Origin: Planctomycetota bacterium | Lineage (GTDB): Bacteria; Planctomycetota; UBA1135; GCA-002686595 | Direction: 5' to 3' | DNA: 55,739 bases | Assembly: GCA_020847695.1 (NCBI GenBank) | Contig: JADLBP010000133.1 | Location: forward strand, 1-55,739 | The notes under the pieces: model-generated | Databases searched by the model: none | Told to the model about the DNA's origin: nothing | The model's input: the letters and a program-made list of their open reading frames with translations, nothing else | Program-made: the position numbers and the translations under genes | Shown: positions 24,438 through 34,212 of the stretch, in pieces | How positions within the stretch are numbered: position 1 is the first letter of the stretch | How the letters are laid out: the number at the start of each line of letters is the position of its first letter

Positions 24438-27400
24438 CCTTCTGCCGTGGGTTCTGGCCCCTCGCCCTCTGCGCGTTCGGCGCCACCAGCTCCGCCGCGA
24501 CGGCGAACGTGACCCGCGCACCGATCGAGCCATCGCTCGCGTCGAGTTCGCCCTGCGAATCGGGCGCCGTCGGCGCGCCGAACGCGCTCGACGCGCAGGA
24601 CGCGCAGGACGAAGCGGCGTCGGAGGAGGAGCTCGCCGCCGCGCGCTCCGAAGCGGACCGCAAACGTCGACGCGGCGATCGGTCGGGCGCGCGGCGCGAC
24701 CTCGAGGAGTTGCTCGACCTCGACGAAGCCGATGCGGAATCCCGCGCGCTGCTCGCGCGCGTCCGACTCGACGAAGGCGAGTGGGAGAAGGCGGCGAAGG
24801 CAGCCGAACGCGCGGTCGCCGACGCGGCCAAGCGCTCCGTCCCCGAGCGCTCGACGGAGGTCCGCCGGCTCGCCGCGCGCGTGCTCGCCGAGCTCCGACT
24901 CGAGCGCGGCGACGCGCCCGCCGCGCTGGCGGCCCTCGAAGGCGTCGCCGACCCGGCCGATCCGCGCGACGCGTGGCTGCTCGGCCGGGCGCGCGCCGAT
25001 GCCGGCCGCCGCGACGAGGCACGCGCGGCGTTCGAAGCCGGCGCGCAGTCGCCCGCGGCGGGGACGTGGGAGGCGCTGCTCGCGAAAGCGCGCTGCCAGC
25101 GCCGGCTCGGCTTCCTCGAACGCGCGTCGCAGACGCTGGTCGCCGCGCTGGAGACCGCCGAGGCGGTCGAGCGCTCCGAGGAGCCCGAGCTCCTGGTCGA
25201 GCTCGCCGAGCTCTACTTCGAGGCCGACGGAGAGGTCGACCACGCGCAGACCAAGCGCCGCTCGCCGGTGCCGCTGCTCGAGCGCGCGCTGGCTCTCGAC
25301 GCCGGCAACGAACGCGCGCGGCTCGCGATGTTCGAGATCTATCGGTTCAACTGGGTCCGGCAGCGCCGCAACGCCGGGGAGATCCTGAACGAGCTGCTGC
25401 TCGCCAACCCGCGTTCGATCGCGGGCCTGATCGCGGCGACTTCGTCGGACCTCGACGACGGTCAGTTGCTCAACGCGCGCAATCGCTTGCGCCAGCTCGA
25501 CGAGCTCGCGCCCGGACGCCGCGAGGTGAAGACGCTGCACGCCGCGCTCGCGTGGGTCGAGCACGAGCGCGAGCGCGCGGAGACGCTGCTCGGCGAGCTC
25601 GCGGCGATCGACCCGCGCGACTCCGAGCCCGAGCGCGAGGTCGGGTCGCACCTGAACGAGCTGTATCGCTTCGCCGAGGCGGTGCCGTTCCTGAAGCGCG
25701 CGGTCGAGCGCGATCCGACCGACCATCGTGCGTGGACGCAGTACGGCCGCGCGCTCGCGAACACCGGCGACGAGAATGGCGGGCTCGCCGCGCTGGTGCA
25801 GGCCGAGGAAGCCGCCGCCGGCCGCGCGGACGCGTGGCGCAACAACACGCGGATCGTGCTGCAGAAGCTCGCGCGCGACTACCTGAACGAACCGCGCGGC
25901 GAGCTCTCTTTCGCGTGGACTCCCGCGCCCGCGCCGGTCTTCCGCACGTACTGGATCCCGTTCTACGCCTCGGAGCGCGCCGAGCTCGCGCAGCGCTACG
26001 GCTTCACGCCGTCGCCGACGCACATCGAGGTGTTCGACACCTGGGCGGACTTCTCGGTGCGCTCGACCGGCTTCGAGGGCTTCCCCGCGCTCGGCGTGTG
26101 CTTCGGTCCGGTGGTCACCGCCGTTTCGCCGACCTCGGAGATGCGCGGCAACTTCTCGTGGGCGCGCACCGCGTTCCACGAGTTCACGCACGTGATCCAC
26201 CTCGGGCTCTCGCACAACCGTTGCCCGCGTTGGATCACCGAGGGGCTCGCGACGTGGGAAGAGGAGAACAAGAACCTCTACTGGTCGCGCAACATGCGCC
26301 GCGACCTCGTCGACGCGCTCGCCAACGACGACCTGATCCGGGTGCGCGACATGAACCGCGCGTTCCGCAGCTCGCGGATCCTGTTCGGCTACTACCAGAG
26401 CGGGCTGGTCTGCCGGATGTGGATCGAGCGCCACGGATTCCCGGCGCTCGTGCGCGTGCTCGAAGCCTTCGATCGCGGCGCCGACCTCGACCGCGCGCTC
26501 ACCGAAGTCTTCTCCACGACCCCCGAGGCGGTCGATCGCGAGTTCGAAGCCTACGCGCGCGAGCACGTGAAGGACCTCGCGATCGAGCCGCGCTGGAGCG
26601 ACGCGACGATCGCGAAGCTGCGGATCCGCCGCAGCGGCGCGGCGCCGGAGAAGGCCGCCGACAAGCGCGCGTGGGGCGAGGACCTGTGCTCGCTCGCGTG
26701 GGGCGAATGGCAACGCGGCCGGCGCCTCGACGCCGAGCAGACGCTGCGCAGGCTCGACGCTGCAGGCAGCGCGCTCGCGCTTCCTCGGGCGTACTTCCTG
26801 CGCGGCGAGATCGCGTTGTCGCGCGACCTCGACGCGGAAGCGCACAAGGCCTACCTGCGCGGACTGGAACTCGGCGGCGAGGACTTCCGCGTCCGCATGG
26901 CGCTCGGCAAGACGCTGCTGCAGCAAGGCGAGAAGGCGAAGGCCGAGGAGCACTTCCTCGCCGCGGAGAAGGCCTTCCCCGGGTACGCCGAGCGCGAGCT
27001 GGCGGCCGAGATCGCGCTCTCCGAGCTCTACGCGCAATCCGATCGCACCGACGACGCCCAACGCGCGGTCGCGCGCTGGCTCGAGCGCAACGACGACTAC
27101 GGCTTCGCGCTGTCGGTCGCGCGGTGGCACGCGAAGCAGGGCCGCGCCGCGGAAGCCTGCGTGTACTTCCAGCGCGCCGCCGAGGTCGACCCGTTCCGGC
27201 GCGAGCTCCACGTCGCGTGGGCGGAGGCGCTGGAGGCGGTCGGCGACTTCGCGGCGGCCGCGCGCGAGTGGACTGTCGCGGGCGAGGTGCTCGCCGACGT
27301 GGACGCCGACGCGCCGGAGCCGCTCGCGCCGACCGAGCACGCCCGCTTCCTCGGCCGCGCAGCCGAGAACCTGGTCAAGGCCGGCCGCATGGAGGAAGCC

Positions 27401-27472
27401 GCGGCCGCGGCGAAGCGCGCGCTGACGCTCGACCCCGATTGCGCGGCCGCGCTGTCGATCCTCGGGAACTGA
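24425..27472 (+). CDS. Large TPR protein with HExxH metallopeptidase domain
   Basis: An ATG at 24425 gives 1015 aa with a probable signal peptide (residues 1-~25). TPR-like helical repeats, rich in Ala, Leu and Arg, occupy ~65-470 and again ~730-1010. Between them is a gluzincin-type peptidase core: TAFHEFTHVIHLGLS carries HExxH at 585-589, and RWITEGLATWEEEN supplies the downstream Glu at 606. The combination resembles the peptidase MA-like families found with TPRs in planctomycetes. It is secreted or periplasmic, and the substrate is unknown. It is divergent from the amidase gene with only 24 bases between the two start codons. Confidence 0.8.
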   Translation: MLRATFCRGFWPLALCAFGATSSAATANVTRAPIEPSLASSSPCESGAVGAPNALDAQDAQDEAASEEELAAARSEADRKRRRGDRSGARRDLEELLDLDEADAESRALLARVRLDEGEWEKAAKAAERAVADAAKRSVPERSTEVRRLAARVLAELRLERGDAPAALAALEGVADPADPRDAWLLGRARADAGRRDEARAAFEAGAQSPAAGTWEALLAKARCQRRLGFLERASQTLVAALETAEAVERSEEPELLVELAELYFEADGEVDHAQTKRRSPVPLLERALALDAGNERARLAMFEIYRFNWVRQRRNAGEILNELLLANPRSIAGLIAATSSDLDDGQLLNARNRLRQLDELAPGRREVKTLHAALAWVEHERERAETLLGELAAIDPRDSEPEREVGSHLNELYRFAEAVPFLKRAVERDPTDHRAWTQYGRALANTGDENGGLAALVQAEEAAAGRADAWRNNTRIVLQKLARDYLNEPRGELSFAWTPAPAPVFRTYWIPFYASERAELAQRYGFTPSPTHIEVFDTWADFSVRSTGFEGFPALGVCFGPVVTAVSPTSEMRGNFSWARTAFHEFTHVIHLGLSHNRCPRWITEGLATWEEENKNLYWSRNMRRDLVDALANDDLIRVRDMNRAFRSSRILFGYYQSGLVCRMWIERHGFPALVRVLEAFDRGADLDRALTEVFSTTPEAVDREFEAYAREHVKDLAIEPRWSDATIAKLRIRRSGAAPEKAADKRAWGEDLCSLAWGEWQRGRRLDAEQTLRRLDAAGSALALPRAYFLRGEIALSRDLDAEAHKAYLRGLELGGEDFRVRMALGKTLLQQGEKAKAEEHFLAAEKAFPGYAERELAAEIALSELYAQSDRTDDAQRAVARWLERNDDYGFALSVARWHAKQGRAAEACVYFQRAAEVDPFRRELHVAWAEALEAVGDFAAAAREWTVAGEVLADVDADAPEPLAPTEHARFLGRAAENLVKAGRMEEAAAAAKRALTLDPDCAAALSILGN

Positions 27473-27507
27473 GCGGGCCGCCGCGCTAGCATGCGGGGCG
27501 GAGCGAC

Positions 27508-28125
27508 GTGTTGAAGCCGATGTTCGTGGTCTTGGACGGGGTCGACGGGTGCGGGAAGTCGACGCAAGCGAAGCGACTCGTCGCCCGCTTCGAGCGCGAG
27601 TTCGGCGTCCGGCCGCTGCACGTGCGCGAGCCCGGCACCACCGAGGTCGGCGAGCGCCTCCGCGCGATCCTGCTCGATCGCGAGCTCGTGCTCGCCCCGC
27701 GGACCGAAGCGCTGCTCTTCTGCGCCGCGCGCTCGCAGATGCTCGACGAGCTCGTCGCGCCGGCGCTGCGAGAAGGGCAAAGCGTCGTCTGCGAGCGCTT
27801 CCACGCCGCGACGTTCGCGTACCAGGCGGTCGCCGGCGGTCTCGACGAGACGCAGGTCCTCGAGCTGCTCTCGACGTGGGCCGGCGAGCCGCGCCCCGAC
27901 CTCGAGCTGATCCTCGACCTGTCGCCGGAGCGCGCCGCAGAGCGCCGCCAGGGCGCGGGCGACCGGATCGAAGCCAAGGGCCTCGAATTCCAGCGCCGGG
28001 TCGCGGCGGGCATGCTGCGTTACGCGTCGTTGGTCGAGCGCGCGCGGAGGATCGACGCCGACGGCGACGAGGCGAGCGTCGAGGAGCGGATCTTCGCGGA
28101 GGTGCGCCGTGGCGTCGCCGGTTGA
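27508..28125 (+). CDS. tmk: Thymidylate kinase
   Basis: The enzyme phosphorylates dTMP to dTDP with ATP. The P-loop is DGVDGCGKSTQ, the dTMP-binding DRX-like motif is REPGTTEVGE, CERFHAATFAYQ fits the (D/E)R(Y/F)..S..AYQ motif, and the LID is near GDRIEAKGLEFQ. The length, 205 aa, is normal. GTG at 27508 has a GGAG sequence about 6 bases upstream and is preferred. TTG 27511 and ATG 27520 are alternatives giving almost the same protein. It overlaps holB by 17 bases, an arrangement (tmk-holB) common in bacteria. Confidence 0.95.
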   Translation: MLKPMFVVLDGVDGCGKSTQAKRLVARFEREFGVRPLHVREPGTTEVGERLRAILLDRELVLAPRTEALLFCAARSQMLDELVAPALREGQSVVCERFHAATFAYQAVAGGLDETQVLELLSTWAGEPRPDLELILDLSPERAAERRQGAGDRIEAKGLEFQRRVAAGMLRYASLVERARRIDADGDEASVEERIFAEVRRGVAG

Positions 28126-29179
28126 ACGTGCGGAGCGGGCGGAGGAGCGCCTGGTCGAGCCGCTCGGCCACGCGCGACGCATGCGCGAGCTCGTCCGCTC
28201 GGCCGCGCGCGAGCGTTTGCCGCACGCGCTGCTCTTCACCGGAGCGAGCGGCATCGGCAAGTACCTCTCGGCGCGCTGGCTCGCGTGCGCGCTGCTGTGC
28301 ACCGCCGACGACGTCGAAGCCCGACCGTGCGGGGCGTGTCCGGGGTGTCGCCAGTTCGTCACCGCGAACCACCTCGACGTCTACGCGATCGACGAGGAAG
28401 GCGAGCGCATCCCGCTGAAGAAGATCGCGTACCGCCCCGGCCACGACGAGGCCGAGACGATCGAAGCCGAGCGCTTCCTCGGCACGCGCGCGTCCGCAGG
28501 CGGCTGGCGCGTGGTGCTCGTCCGCGATGCCGAGCGGATGACCGACGAAGCGCAGAACGCGATGCTCAAGATGCTGGAGGAGCCCGGCCGCAAGGCGCTG
28601 TGGCTGCTCACGACCTCGCGGCCACAGGCGCTGCTCTCGACCGTGCGCAGCCGTTGCATCGCGGTGCCGTTCGACGCGTTGTCGGCGGAGGATTGCGCGA
28701 CCGTGCTCGCGCGCCACGGCTACGCTCCGGCGGACGCCAAGGCGCTCGCGGTGTGGGGGCACGGTTCGCCCGGGCGTTCGCTCGCGCTCGCCGAGCGCTC
28801 GGCGGGGGACCTGCGCGCGCTGCTCGGCGGCGTGTTCACCGGCGCCGCGGCACCGCTCGACGCCTCGCGGGCGCTGATGCAGGTCGAAGGCGAGTTCTCG
28901 GGTTCGACTCCGCTCCAGCAGGCGCGTGATCGCGCGCGCACCGTGCTCGAGCTCGCGCTCGAGATCGCCGGCGACGCGCTGCGGCTCTCGTCCGGCGTGC
29001 CGCTCGAGCGCTTGGTGCACGTCGACCTGCTCGCCGGCTTGCCCGGCGGCTTCCTGGCGGCCCAAGCGCCTCGGCTCGCGCGGAAGCTCGAGGGGTTGCT
29101 TGAGACGCGCGCGGACATCGACAAGAATCTCGATCCTCAGAGCGTGCTCGATCGCGCGTGCCTGACGCTCGCGCCGTGA
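28109..29179 (+). CDS. holB: DNA polymerase III subunit delta' (clamp loader)
   Basis: The GTG at 28109 lies inside tmk. The 356-aa protein has an AAA+ clamp-loader domain: LLFTGASGIGKYLSARWL (Walker A), a four-Cys zinc module made by LLC and RPCGACPGC, RVVLVRDAERMTDEAQNAML (Walker B-like region and delta' signature), and STVRSRCIAVPF (the SRC motif). ALGHARRMRELV is the usual opening. The C-terminal collar domain (~220-356) is diverged. The subunit opens and loads the sliding clamp on DNA. Operon with tmk and probably the two genes that follow. Confidence 0.93.
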   Translation: MASPVERAERAEERLVEPLGHARRMRELVRSAARERLPHALLFTGASGIGKYLSARWLACALLCTADDVEARPCGACPGCRQFVTANHLDVYAIDEEGERIPLKKIAYRPGHDEAETIEAERFLGTRASAGGWRVVLVRDAERMTDEAQNAMLKMLEEPGRKALWLLTTSRPQALLSTVRSRCIAVPFDALSAEDCATVLARHGYAPADAKALAVWGHGSPGRSLALAERSAGDLRALLGGVFTGAAAPLDASRALMQVEGEFSGSTPLQQARDRARTVLELALEIAGDALRLSSGVPLERLVHVDLLAGLPGGFLAAQAPRLARKLEGLLETRADIDKNLDPQSVLDRACLTLAP

Positions 29180-29189
29180 TCCCCGAACG

Positions 29190-29603
29190 ATGAACGATCC
29201 CCAGCGGAAGCTCGCGTTGCGCGACGGACGCTACTCCCCGGAGGCGTTCCGCTTCTTGGCGGAAGCGCTCGAGCACGCCGTACGCCTCGCCGGAAAGGAA
29301 GGCGCCGAAGGCGCCTCCAAGCACGTCACCGGCCGCGAGGTGCTCGCCGGACTGCGCGCGTACGCACTCGAGGTCTTCGGACCGCTCGCCGCGCAGGTTT
29401 GGCGCTCGTGGGGCGTGCGCGACACGATGGACTGGGGCCGGATCGTCTTCCTGATGGTCGACGCCGGCCTGTTGAAGCGCCAGGAGACCGACACGATCGA
29501 CGACTTCGCCGACGGGTTCGACTTCGACGACGCGTTCGTCGCGAACTACGCGCCGACGCTGCCGCCGACGATCGACGCGGGGCTCGGCGGAGCGGGGGGC
29601 TAG
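29190..29603 (+). CDS. Minf_1886 family protein (Verrucomicrobia/Planctomycetes-restricted)
   Basis: The ATG 10 bases after holB gives 137 aa. The sequence fits the Minf_1886 family: YSPEAFRFLAEALEHAV near the N-terminus, HVTGREVLAGLRAYALEVFG, WGVRDTMDWGRIVFLMVDAGLL, and a short acidic tail with DFDDAF. The family is known almost only from Planctomycetes and Verrucomicrobia, so this is the best taxonomic marker in the window. The function is not known. Its stop is followed after 2 bases by the ATG of a transporter-like gene. Confidence 0.9.
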   Translation: MNDPQRKLALRDGRYSPEAFRFLAEALEHAVRLAGKEGAEGASKHVTGREVLAGLRAYALEVFGPLAAQVWRSWGVRDTMDWGRIVFLMVDAGLLKRQETDTIDDFADGFDFDDAFVANYAPTLPPTIDAGLGGAGG

Positions 29604-29605
29604 CG

Positions 29606-30784
29606 ATGCTCGAACGCCTCTCGCCGGCGCGACGCAACCTGGCGCTGCTCGTCGTCGGGTTGCTCGTCGTCTGGTTCTCGTGGACCGTCCGCACGGTGCT
29701 GAACCCGGTGATCCTCGGGTACCTGCTCGCCTACGTGCTGCATCCGTTGGTCGAGACGCTCGAGCGCCGCGGCTGGTCGCGACGCACCGCGGTCAACCTG
29801 ATCTTCGCGACGTTCGCGCTGTTGATGGCGCTGACCGCGCTCAGCCTCTTCTGGCAGGGCAAGGCGCTCTTCGAGCAGATCTCGAGCATGTTCGCGAGCA
29901 GCGACGACGCCAAAGTGCCGGCGCTTCAGGCGCGGCTCGACACCGCGCTCGCGGATCTCCAGCAACTGCTCCTGAAGTGGGGCGTGCTCCAGGCGGGCAC
30001 CGAGGCGAAACCGCTCGAGCCCTGGAGCCTGCACGCGGTCTTCGATGCGCTGCGCAACTGGTGGCGCTCCGAGATGGGCACCGAGGCGAGCGCGCGCGCG
30101 GGCGCGGCGGCTGCGGAGGGCCTGTTCGGCGCGGTCAAGCGCGTCTCCGGCTCGGTGATGTCGGTGGTGTCGCTGGTCTTCCTGCTGCCGATCTACACGT
30201 ACTTCCTGCTCTTCGAGCTCGAGCGCATCCACACGTTCGTGCGCCGCTATCTGCCGCGTCGCGAGCGCGAGCGCATCGCCCGCATCGGCGAGCAGATCGG
30301 CGAGGTGCTCGCGAGCTTCTTCCGCGGCCGGCTCTTCGTCTGCCTGCTGAAGGGGCTGTTCCTGACGGTCGCGCTCTTCCTGTGCGGCGTGCCGTACGCG
30401 GTGTTGCTCGGATTCCTCGGCGGGATCCTCGCGCTGGTGCCGGTGGTCGGGCCGGTGGTCGCGTTCCTGCTGGCGTTCCTGGTCGCGATGCTCGAGTTCG
30501 ACTCGGTGATGCAAGCGCTGATGTGGGTCGGCGGCATCTACGGCATCGCGGAGGTGATCGAGGGCTACGTGCTGATCCCGAAGATCCTCGGCGACAGCCT
30601 CGGGCTCCATCCGGTGGTCGTCATCCTCGCGTTGACGATCGGTGGCGCGGCGCTCGGGCTGTTCGGGTTGCTGGTCGCGCTGCCGCTGACCGCGACGGTG
30701 ATCATCCTCGTGCGCGAGCTGATCCTGCCGGCGCTGCGCGTGCTCGCCGACGAGAACTCGACCGCGCCGCCGAAGACCGGGTGA
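29606..30784 (+). CDS. AI-2E family transporter (PerM/YdiK-like membrane protein)
   Basis: An ATG at 29606 gives 392 aa. The family pattern is clear: two N-terminal helices (ALLVVGLLVVWFSWTV, NPVILGYLLAYVLHPLV), a third helix, a long soluble stretch at ~90-180, then five or six helices ending in GLFGLLVALPLTATVII. The motif FRGRLFVCLLKGLFL and IYGIAEVIEGYVLIPKILG match the conserved second half. Family members are efflux or ion-coupled permeases. The autoinducer-2 name is historical and says nothing about the substrate here. A strong hairpin follows the gene. Confidence 0.88.
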   Translation: MLERLSPARRNLALLVVGLLVVWFSWTVRTVLNPVILGYLLAYVLHPLVETLERRGWSRRTAVNLIFATFALLMALTALSLFWQGKALFEQISSMFASSDDAKVPALQARLDTALADLQQLLLKWGVLQAGTEAKPLEPWSLHAVFDALRNWWRSEMGTEASARAGAAAAEGLFGAVKRVSGSVMSVVSLVFLLPIYTYFLLFELERIHTFVRRYLPRRERERIARIGEQIGEVLASFFRGRLFVCLLKGLFLTVALFLCGVPYAVLLGFLGGILALVPVVGPVVAFLLAFLVAMLEFDSVMQALMWVGGIYGIAEVIEGYVLIPKILGDSLGLHPVVVILALTIGGAALGLFGLLVALPLTATVIILVRELILPALRVLADENSTAPPKTG

Positions 30785-30796
30785 TGCAAAACGCGA

Positions 30797-30819
30797 GCGA
30801 CGCGCACGGTGCGCGTCGC
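30797..30819. terminator. Perfect hairpin between convergent genes
   Basis: GCGACGCGCA (30797-30806) and TGCGCGTCGC (30810-30819) form a 10-bp stem with a 3-base loop. It sits 13 bases after the transporter stop and in front of the convergent S41 protease gene, so it may serve as a two-way terminator. Confidence 0.6.
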
Positions 30820-30900
30820 CCGTAGCGACCGACGGCCTCGCCCGGCGGCGCTGCGCGGCTTAGCCCGGTGGGCGACCGCCGCGCGGCCGAGGGCCGGCGC

Positions 30901-33390
30901 TCAGTTGCCGCCGAGGTTGTCCTCGATCAGCTTCGAGAGGCTCTCGAGCGCCGCGGCGGAGAGCTTGCCGTCGCCCTTCTTCGCCTCGGAGAGCTCCTTC
31001 AGAGCATCGCGCAGCGCGACCTTCTCGTCGCCGCGCAGCTGCACGCGGGCGACGCTCTCGACCGGGATGTTCGCTTGGTACTCCGCGAATTCCGAGGGCT
31101 TCTTGCCCTGGGCCTTCAGCGCGACGCGGATCGCCTCCTGGAGCTGCTCGTCCTCGACGAAGTCGCCCTGCGGGAACTCCTTGCCGCGTTGATCCTGGAC
31201 ACGGCGACGGATCTCGGCGCGCACCAGCGCACGCACGTCGTCGGCGGGCAGCGGAGTGTTGAGGCCCTGCACGAAGGCCTCGAAGTTCGGGTACTTGGTG
31301 ACGTCGCGGTGATCGTTGTCGGCGAGCTCCTGCATCAACTGCTTCTTCGACAGCTCGCCCGAGGCGGGGAAGTTCGCGTCGACGTAGTCGCGCACGGCGT
31401 TGGTGCGGCGGATCTTGAGCATCTCCTCGATGCGCCAGGTGTCGACGCGCCGCAGATCGACGTCGAGCTCGGGGCGCACGCCGCCGTCGCTCAAGATGTT
31501 GCCTTCCTTGTCGAGCTCGCGGTGGATCGAGCGACCGGACGGCAGCAGGTAGCGCGCGATCGTCAGCTTGACGCGCGGCGCGAAATCGAACTCGCCGTTG
31601 CCGTTCGCGTCCTTGGTCAGCTTCTCCCAGTTGTCGTGACGGTTGTTGCCGTTCTCGTCCTCGTACTCGTCGTCTTCCAGCCCCGGCACGCGGATCAGGT
31701 TCTGCACCGAGCCCTTGCCGAAGCTGCGCTTCCCGATGATCACGCCGCGCTTGTGGTCTTGCAGCGCGCCCGAGACGATCTCCGCGGCCGAGGCCGTGAA
31801 GCGGTTGACCAGCACGCTGACTGGCATGTCGATCGGCACCACCGGCTCGCCGGTGCTCGTGAACTGCTCCTTGCCCTCGATGCGGTTCTCCGTCGAGACG
31901 ATCAGCGTGTCCTTCGGCAGGAAGAGCCCCGCGACGCCGACCGCTTCGTCGAGCAGACCGCCGCTGTTGTTGCGCAGGTCGAGCACGATCGACTTCGCGC
32001 CCTGGGCGAGCAGGTCCTTCAGCGCCTTGCGCACCTCGGTGGTCGCGACGCGGCTGAAATCGTTGAGCACGACCATGCCGATCGCACCGGGCAGCATCTG
32101 CGACTGCACCGCCGGGATCGTGATCGATTCGCGCGTGATCTCGACCGCCATGTCCTCGCTCGGACGGTCGATCAGCGCGCGATCCATGCCGCGGCGCCAG
32201 ATGTAGAGCTTGACCTTCGTGCCCGGGCGGCCCTTCAGGCGTTTGATCACCTCGTCGACCGGCTCGCGCAGCGTCGGCCAGTCCTCGATGCGCACGATCT
32301 TGTCGTCGCTCGACAGGCCGGCGCGGTACGCGGGACCGGAGTAGATCGGGTGCGTGATCGTGAAGAGGCCGTCGTCCGGATCGTCGCCGACGTACGCGCC
32401 GATGCCGCCGTAGCCCGCCTCGAGGTCCTGCTCGAAGCGCGCGTACTCCTTGCCGCTGAAGTACGTCGAGTGCTCGTCCATCGCCTGGAGCATCCCGTTC
32501 AGCGCGGCGGAGAGCAGGTCCTCGCGCTTCGCGTGGTCGCCCTCGATGTGCCAGCTCTGGATCATGCTCATCACGGTGCGGAACTGAGCCTGCTCCGGCG
32601 TCTCCTTGCCGCGCTTCGAGGCGTCGTCGCTGGTGCCGCGCTGGCGCAGCAGCCGTTCGGTCTGCTCGCGCACGCGCTCGGTCTCGAGGTACGCCTCGGC
32701 GAGCCGGCCGCGTTCGCCGGGCAGGCCCGCGAGCTTCTTCAGCTCGTCGTAGAGCACGCCGGTGATCTCCGCGTTCGAGCGCGCGAGCGCGAGCGCTCCG
32801 AGAGCGCGCAGGTTCGCGTCGTTCGACGTCAGGAACTCGGTCATGCGCGCGCGCGCCTGCCGGCGGGCGTCGCCGCCGCCGAGCTGGTACCACGCGTGCG
32901 CGGCCGCCAGGTTGACCTCGGGATCGAGCTCGCCCTTCTCGGCGGCGAGCTGCAGGCGGTCGACCAGCTCACCGCGCTCCTCGCCGGAGAGCGTGCGGAA
33001 CTCGGCGTCGGAGAGCAGGTTCGCCGCGGCGATCGCGACGTCCTTGCTCGGATCCGACAGCAACGGCACCAGCGAGCCGACGAGCTTCGACGCGTCGGGG
33101 TTCTCGCAGGCGAGCCGCAGCGCGACCAGGAAGAGCGCCGCGTTGGGCTCGAGCCCCTCCGCGCGCAGGAACCCGTCGACCGCCGCGCCGAGGTCCTTCG
33201 AGGGCACGACCGACGTCACGGTCTCGACGCGCAGCCAGATGTCCTCGACCTTCCAGTCCTTGGAGGCGCGCAGGTCCTGCTCGAGCACGGCGCGCGCGTC
33301 GATGTTGGACCCGTCGTTGGAGCCGTGCTGGGCGAAGGCGACCGGCGCGGAGAGGACGAGAGCCAGAGTGAGGCTGCAGAGTTGGATCAT
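30901..33390 (-). CDS. S41 family C-terminal processing peptidase, large form
   Basis: An ATG at 33390 gives 829 aa with a signal peptide (MIQLCSLTLALVLSAPVAFA). A TTG 12 bases upstream is less likely. Residues ~25-270 are helical, repeat-like and not in standard CtpA. The PDZ domain is near YGGIGAYVGDDPDDGL. The S41 core has IVLDLRNNSGGLLDEAV, the nucleophile in NRFTASAAEIVSG (Ser534) and the general base Lys559 in SFGKGSVQ, the usual 25 residues apart. DGGVRPELDV and a ~250-residue C-terminal helical region follow. This resembles tail-specific protease (Prc) size rather than CtpA. It is periplasmic. Confidence 0.92.
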   Translation of the reverse strand: MIQLCSLTLALVLSAPVAFAQHGSNDGSNIDARAVLEQDLRASKDWKVEDIWLRVETVTSVVPSKDLGAAVDGFLRAEGLEPNAALFLVALRLACENPDASKLVGSLVPLLSDPSKDVAIAAANLLSDAEFRTLSGEERGELVDRLQLAAEKGELDPEVNLAAAHAWYQLGGGDARRQARARMTEFLTSNDANLRALGALALARSNAEITGVLYDELKKLAGLPGERGRLAEAYLETERVREQTERLLRQRGTSDDASKRGKETPEQAQFRTVMSMIQSWHIEGDHAKREDLLSAALNGMLQAMDEHSTYFSGKEYARFEQDLEAGYGGIGAYVGDDPDDGLFTITHPIYSGPAYRAGLSSDDKIVRIEDWPTLREPVDEVIKRLKGRPGTKVKLYIWRRGMDRALIDRPSEDMAVEITRESITIPAVQSQMLPGAIGMVVLNDFSRVATTEVRKALKDLLAQGAKSIVLDLRNNSGGLLDEAVGVAGLFLPKDTLIVSTENRIEGKEQFTSTGEPVVPIDMPVSVLVNRFTASAAEIVSGALQDHKRGVIIGKRSFGKGSVQNLIRVPGLEDDEYEDENGNNRHDNWEKLTKDANGNGEFDFAPRVKLTIARYLLPSGRSIHRELDKEGNILSDGGVRPELDVDLRRVDTWRIEEMLKIRRTNAVRDYVDANFPASGELSKKQLMQELADNDHRDVTKYPNFEAFVQGLNTPLPADDVRALVRAEIRRRVQDQRGKEFPQGDFVEDEQLQEAIRVALKAQGKKPSEFAEYQANIPVESVARVQLRGDEKVALRDALKELSEAKKGDGKLSAAALESLSKLIEDNLGGN

Positions 33391-33536
33391 GGGTGTACGC
33401 AAGGAGGAATCGGCGTCACGAGCGCCCTGTATCGGCGGCCGACGGCGTCGCGTGGGAGGGTGCGAAGGCGTAATCTAGGCTCCTCACCCGCGCGCGCTCC
33501 CCAAGGAACGAAAAACTTGCTTCGGCGCGCCGCACC

Positions 33537-34070
33537 ATGACTCGAACCCCCGATCGGAAGCGCGCGCTCTCGCACGTCGAGCGCTCGGAGCGCGGCGACG
33601 GCGCGAACACGCGTTCGCGGATGGTCGATGTCGGCGGCAAGCCCCCGACCGAGCGCAAGGCGACGGCGCGGGCGAGCGTACGGTTCCCGTCGCCGATGGT
33701 GAGCGCCCTGTTCGCCGGACGCGGCCCGAAGGGCGCGATCACCGAGATCGCCCGCGCCGCGGGGTTGCTCGCGGCGAAGCGCACCGCGGAGTTGATCCCG
33801 ATGTGCCACCCGCTCGCGCTCTCGCACCTCGAGATCCTCTTTCGCGCTCGAGGCGCGCGGCGCATCGAGGTGACTTGCACGGCCACCTGCGTCGGCCCGA
33901 CCGGCGTCGAGATGGAGGCGATGGTGGGGGCGTCGGTCGCGGCGTTGACGATCTACGACATGACCAAGGCGCTGGACCACGGCATCGCGATCGAGGCGGT
34001 CGAGCTCGTCGAGAAGCGCGGCGGCAAGTCCGGCGTCTGGCGACGCGGCGCTCGACGGCGAGCTCGCTGA
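33537..34070 (+). CDS. moaC: Cyclic pyranopterin monophosphate synthase MoaC
   Basis: The 177-aa protein carries MoaC signatures: [34 protein letters not shown] and [21 protein letters not shown]. It converts the GTP-derived intermediate made by MoaA to cyclic pyranopterin monophosphate in molybdenum-cofactor synthesis. The N-terminus is about 15 residues longer than usual and the start ATG is uncertain; GTG codons downstream are possible. No other moa gene is nearby. It is divergent from the S41 gene with a 146-base gap containing an AT-rich patch at 33504-33519. Confidence 0.96.
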   Translation: MTRTPDRKRALSHVERSERGDGANTRSRMVDVGGKPPTERKATARASVRFPSPMVSALFAGRGPKGAITEIARAAGLLAAKRTAELIPMCHPLALSHLEILFRARGARRIEVTCTATCVGPTGVEMEAMVGASVAALTIYDMTKALDHGIAIEAVELVEKRGGKSGVWRRGARRRAR

Positions 34071-34212
34071 GCCCCGTCGGCCGCGGCGTACGACGCCCCG
34101 GACGCGGCAAGGGGGGCGAAAGGGTCCCGGTCGGTCGCTATGCTGCCGCGACGCGGCGACGCCAAGGTCGCCTGCGATTCCGGCACCTGCCCCCCCGAGG
34201 ATAGACGTCCGC

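Noticed and set aside
24401..29065. Upstream extension of the amidase frame, giving 1880 codons
   Set aside because: The extension runs antisense through the TPR, tmk and holB genes. The lipoprotein signal at 24400 marks the true start.
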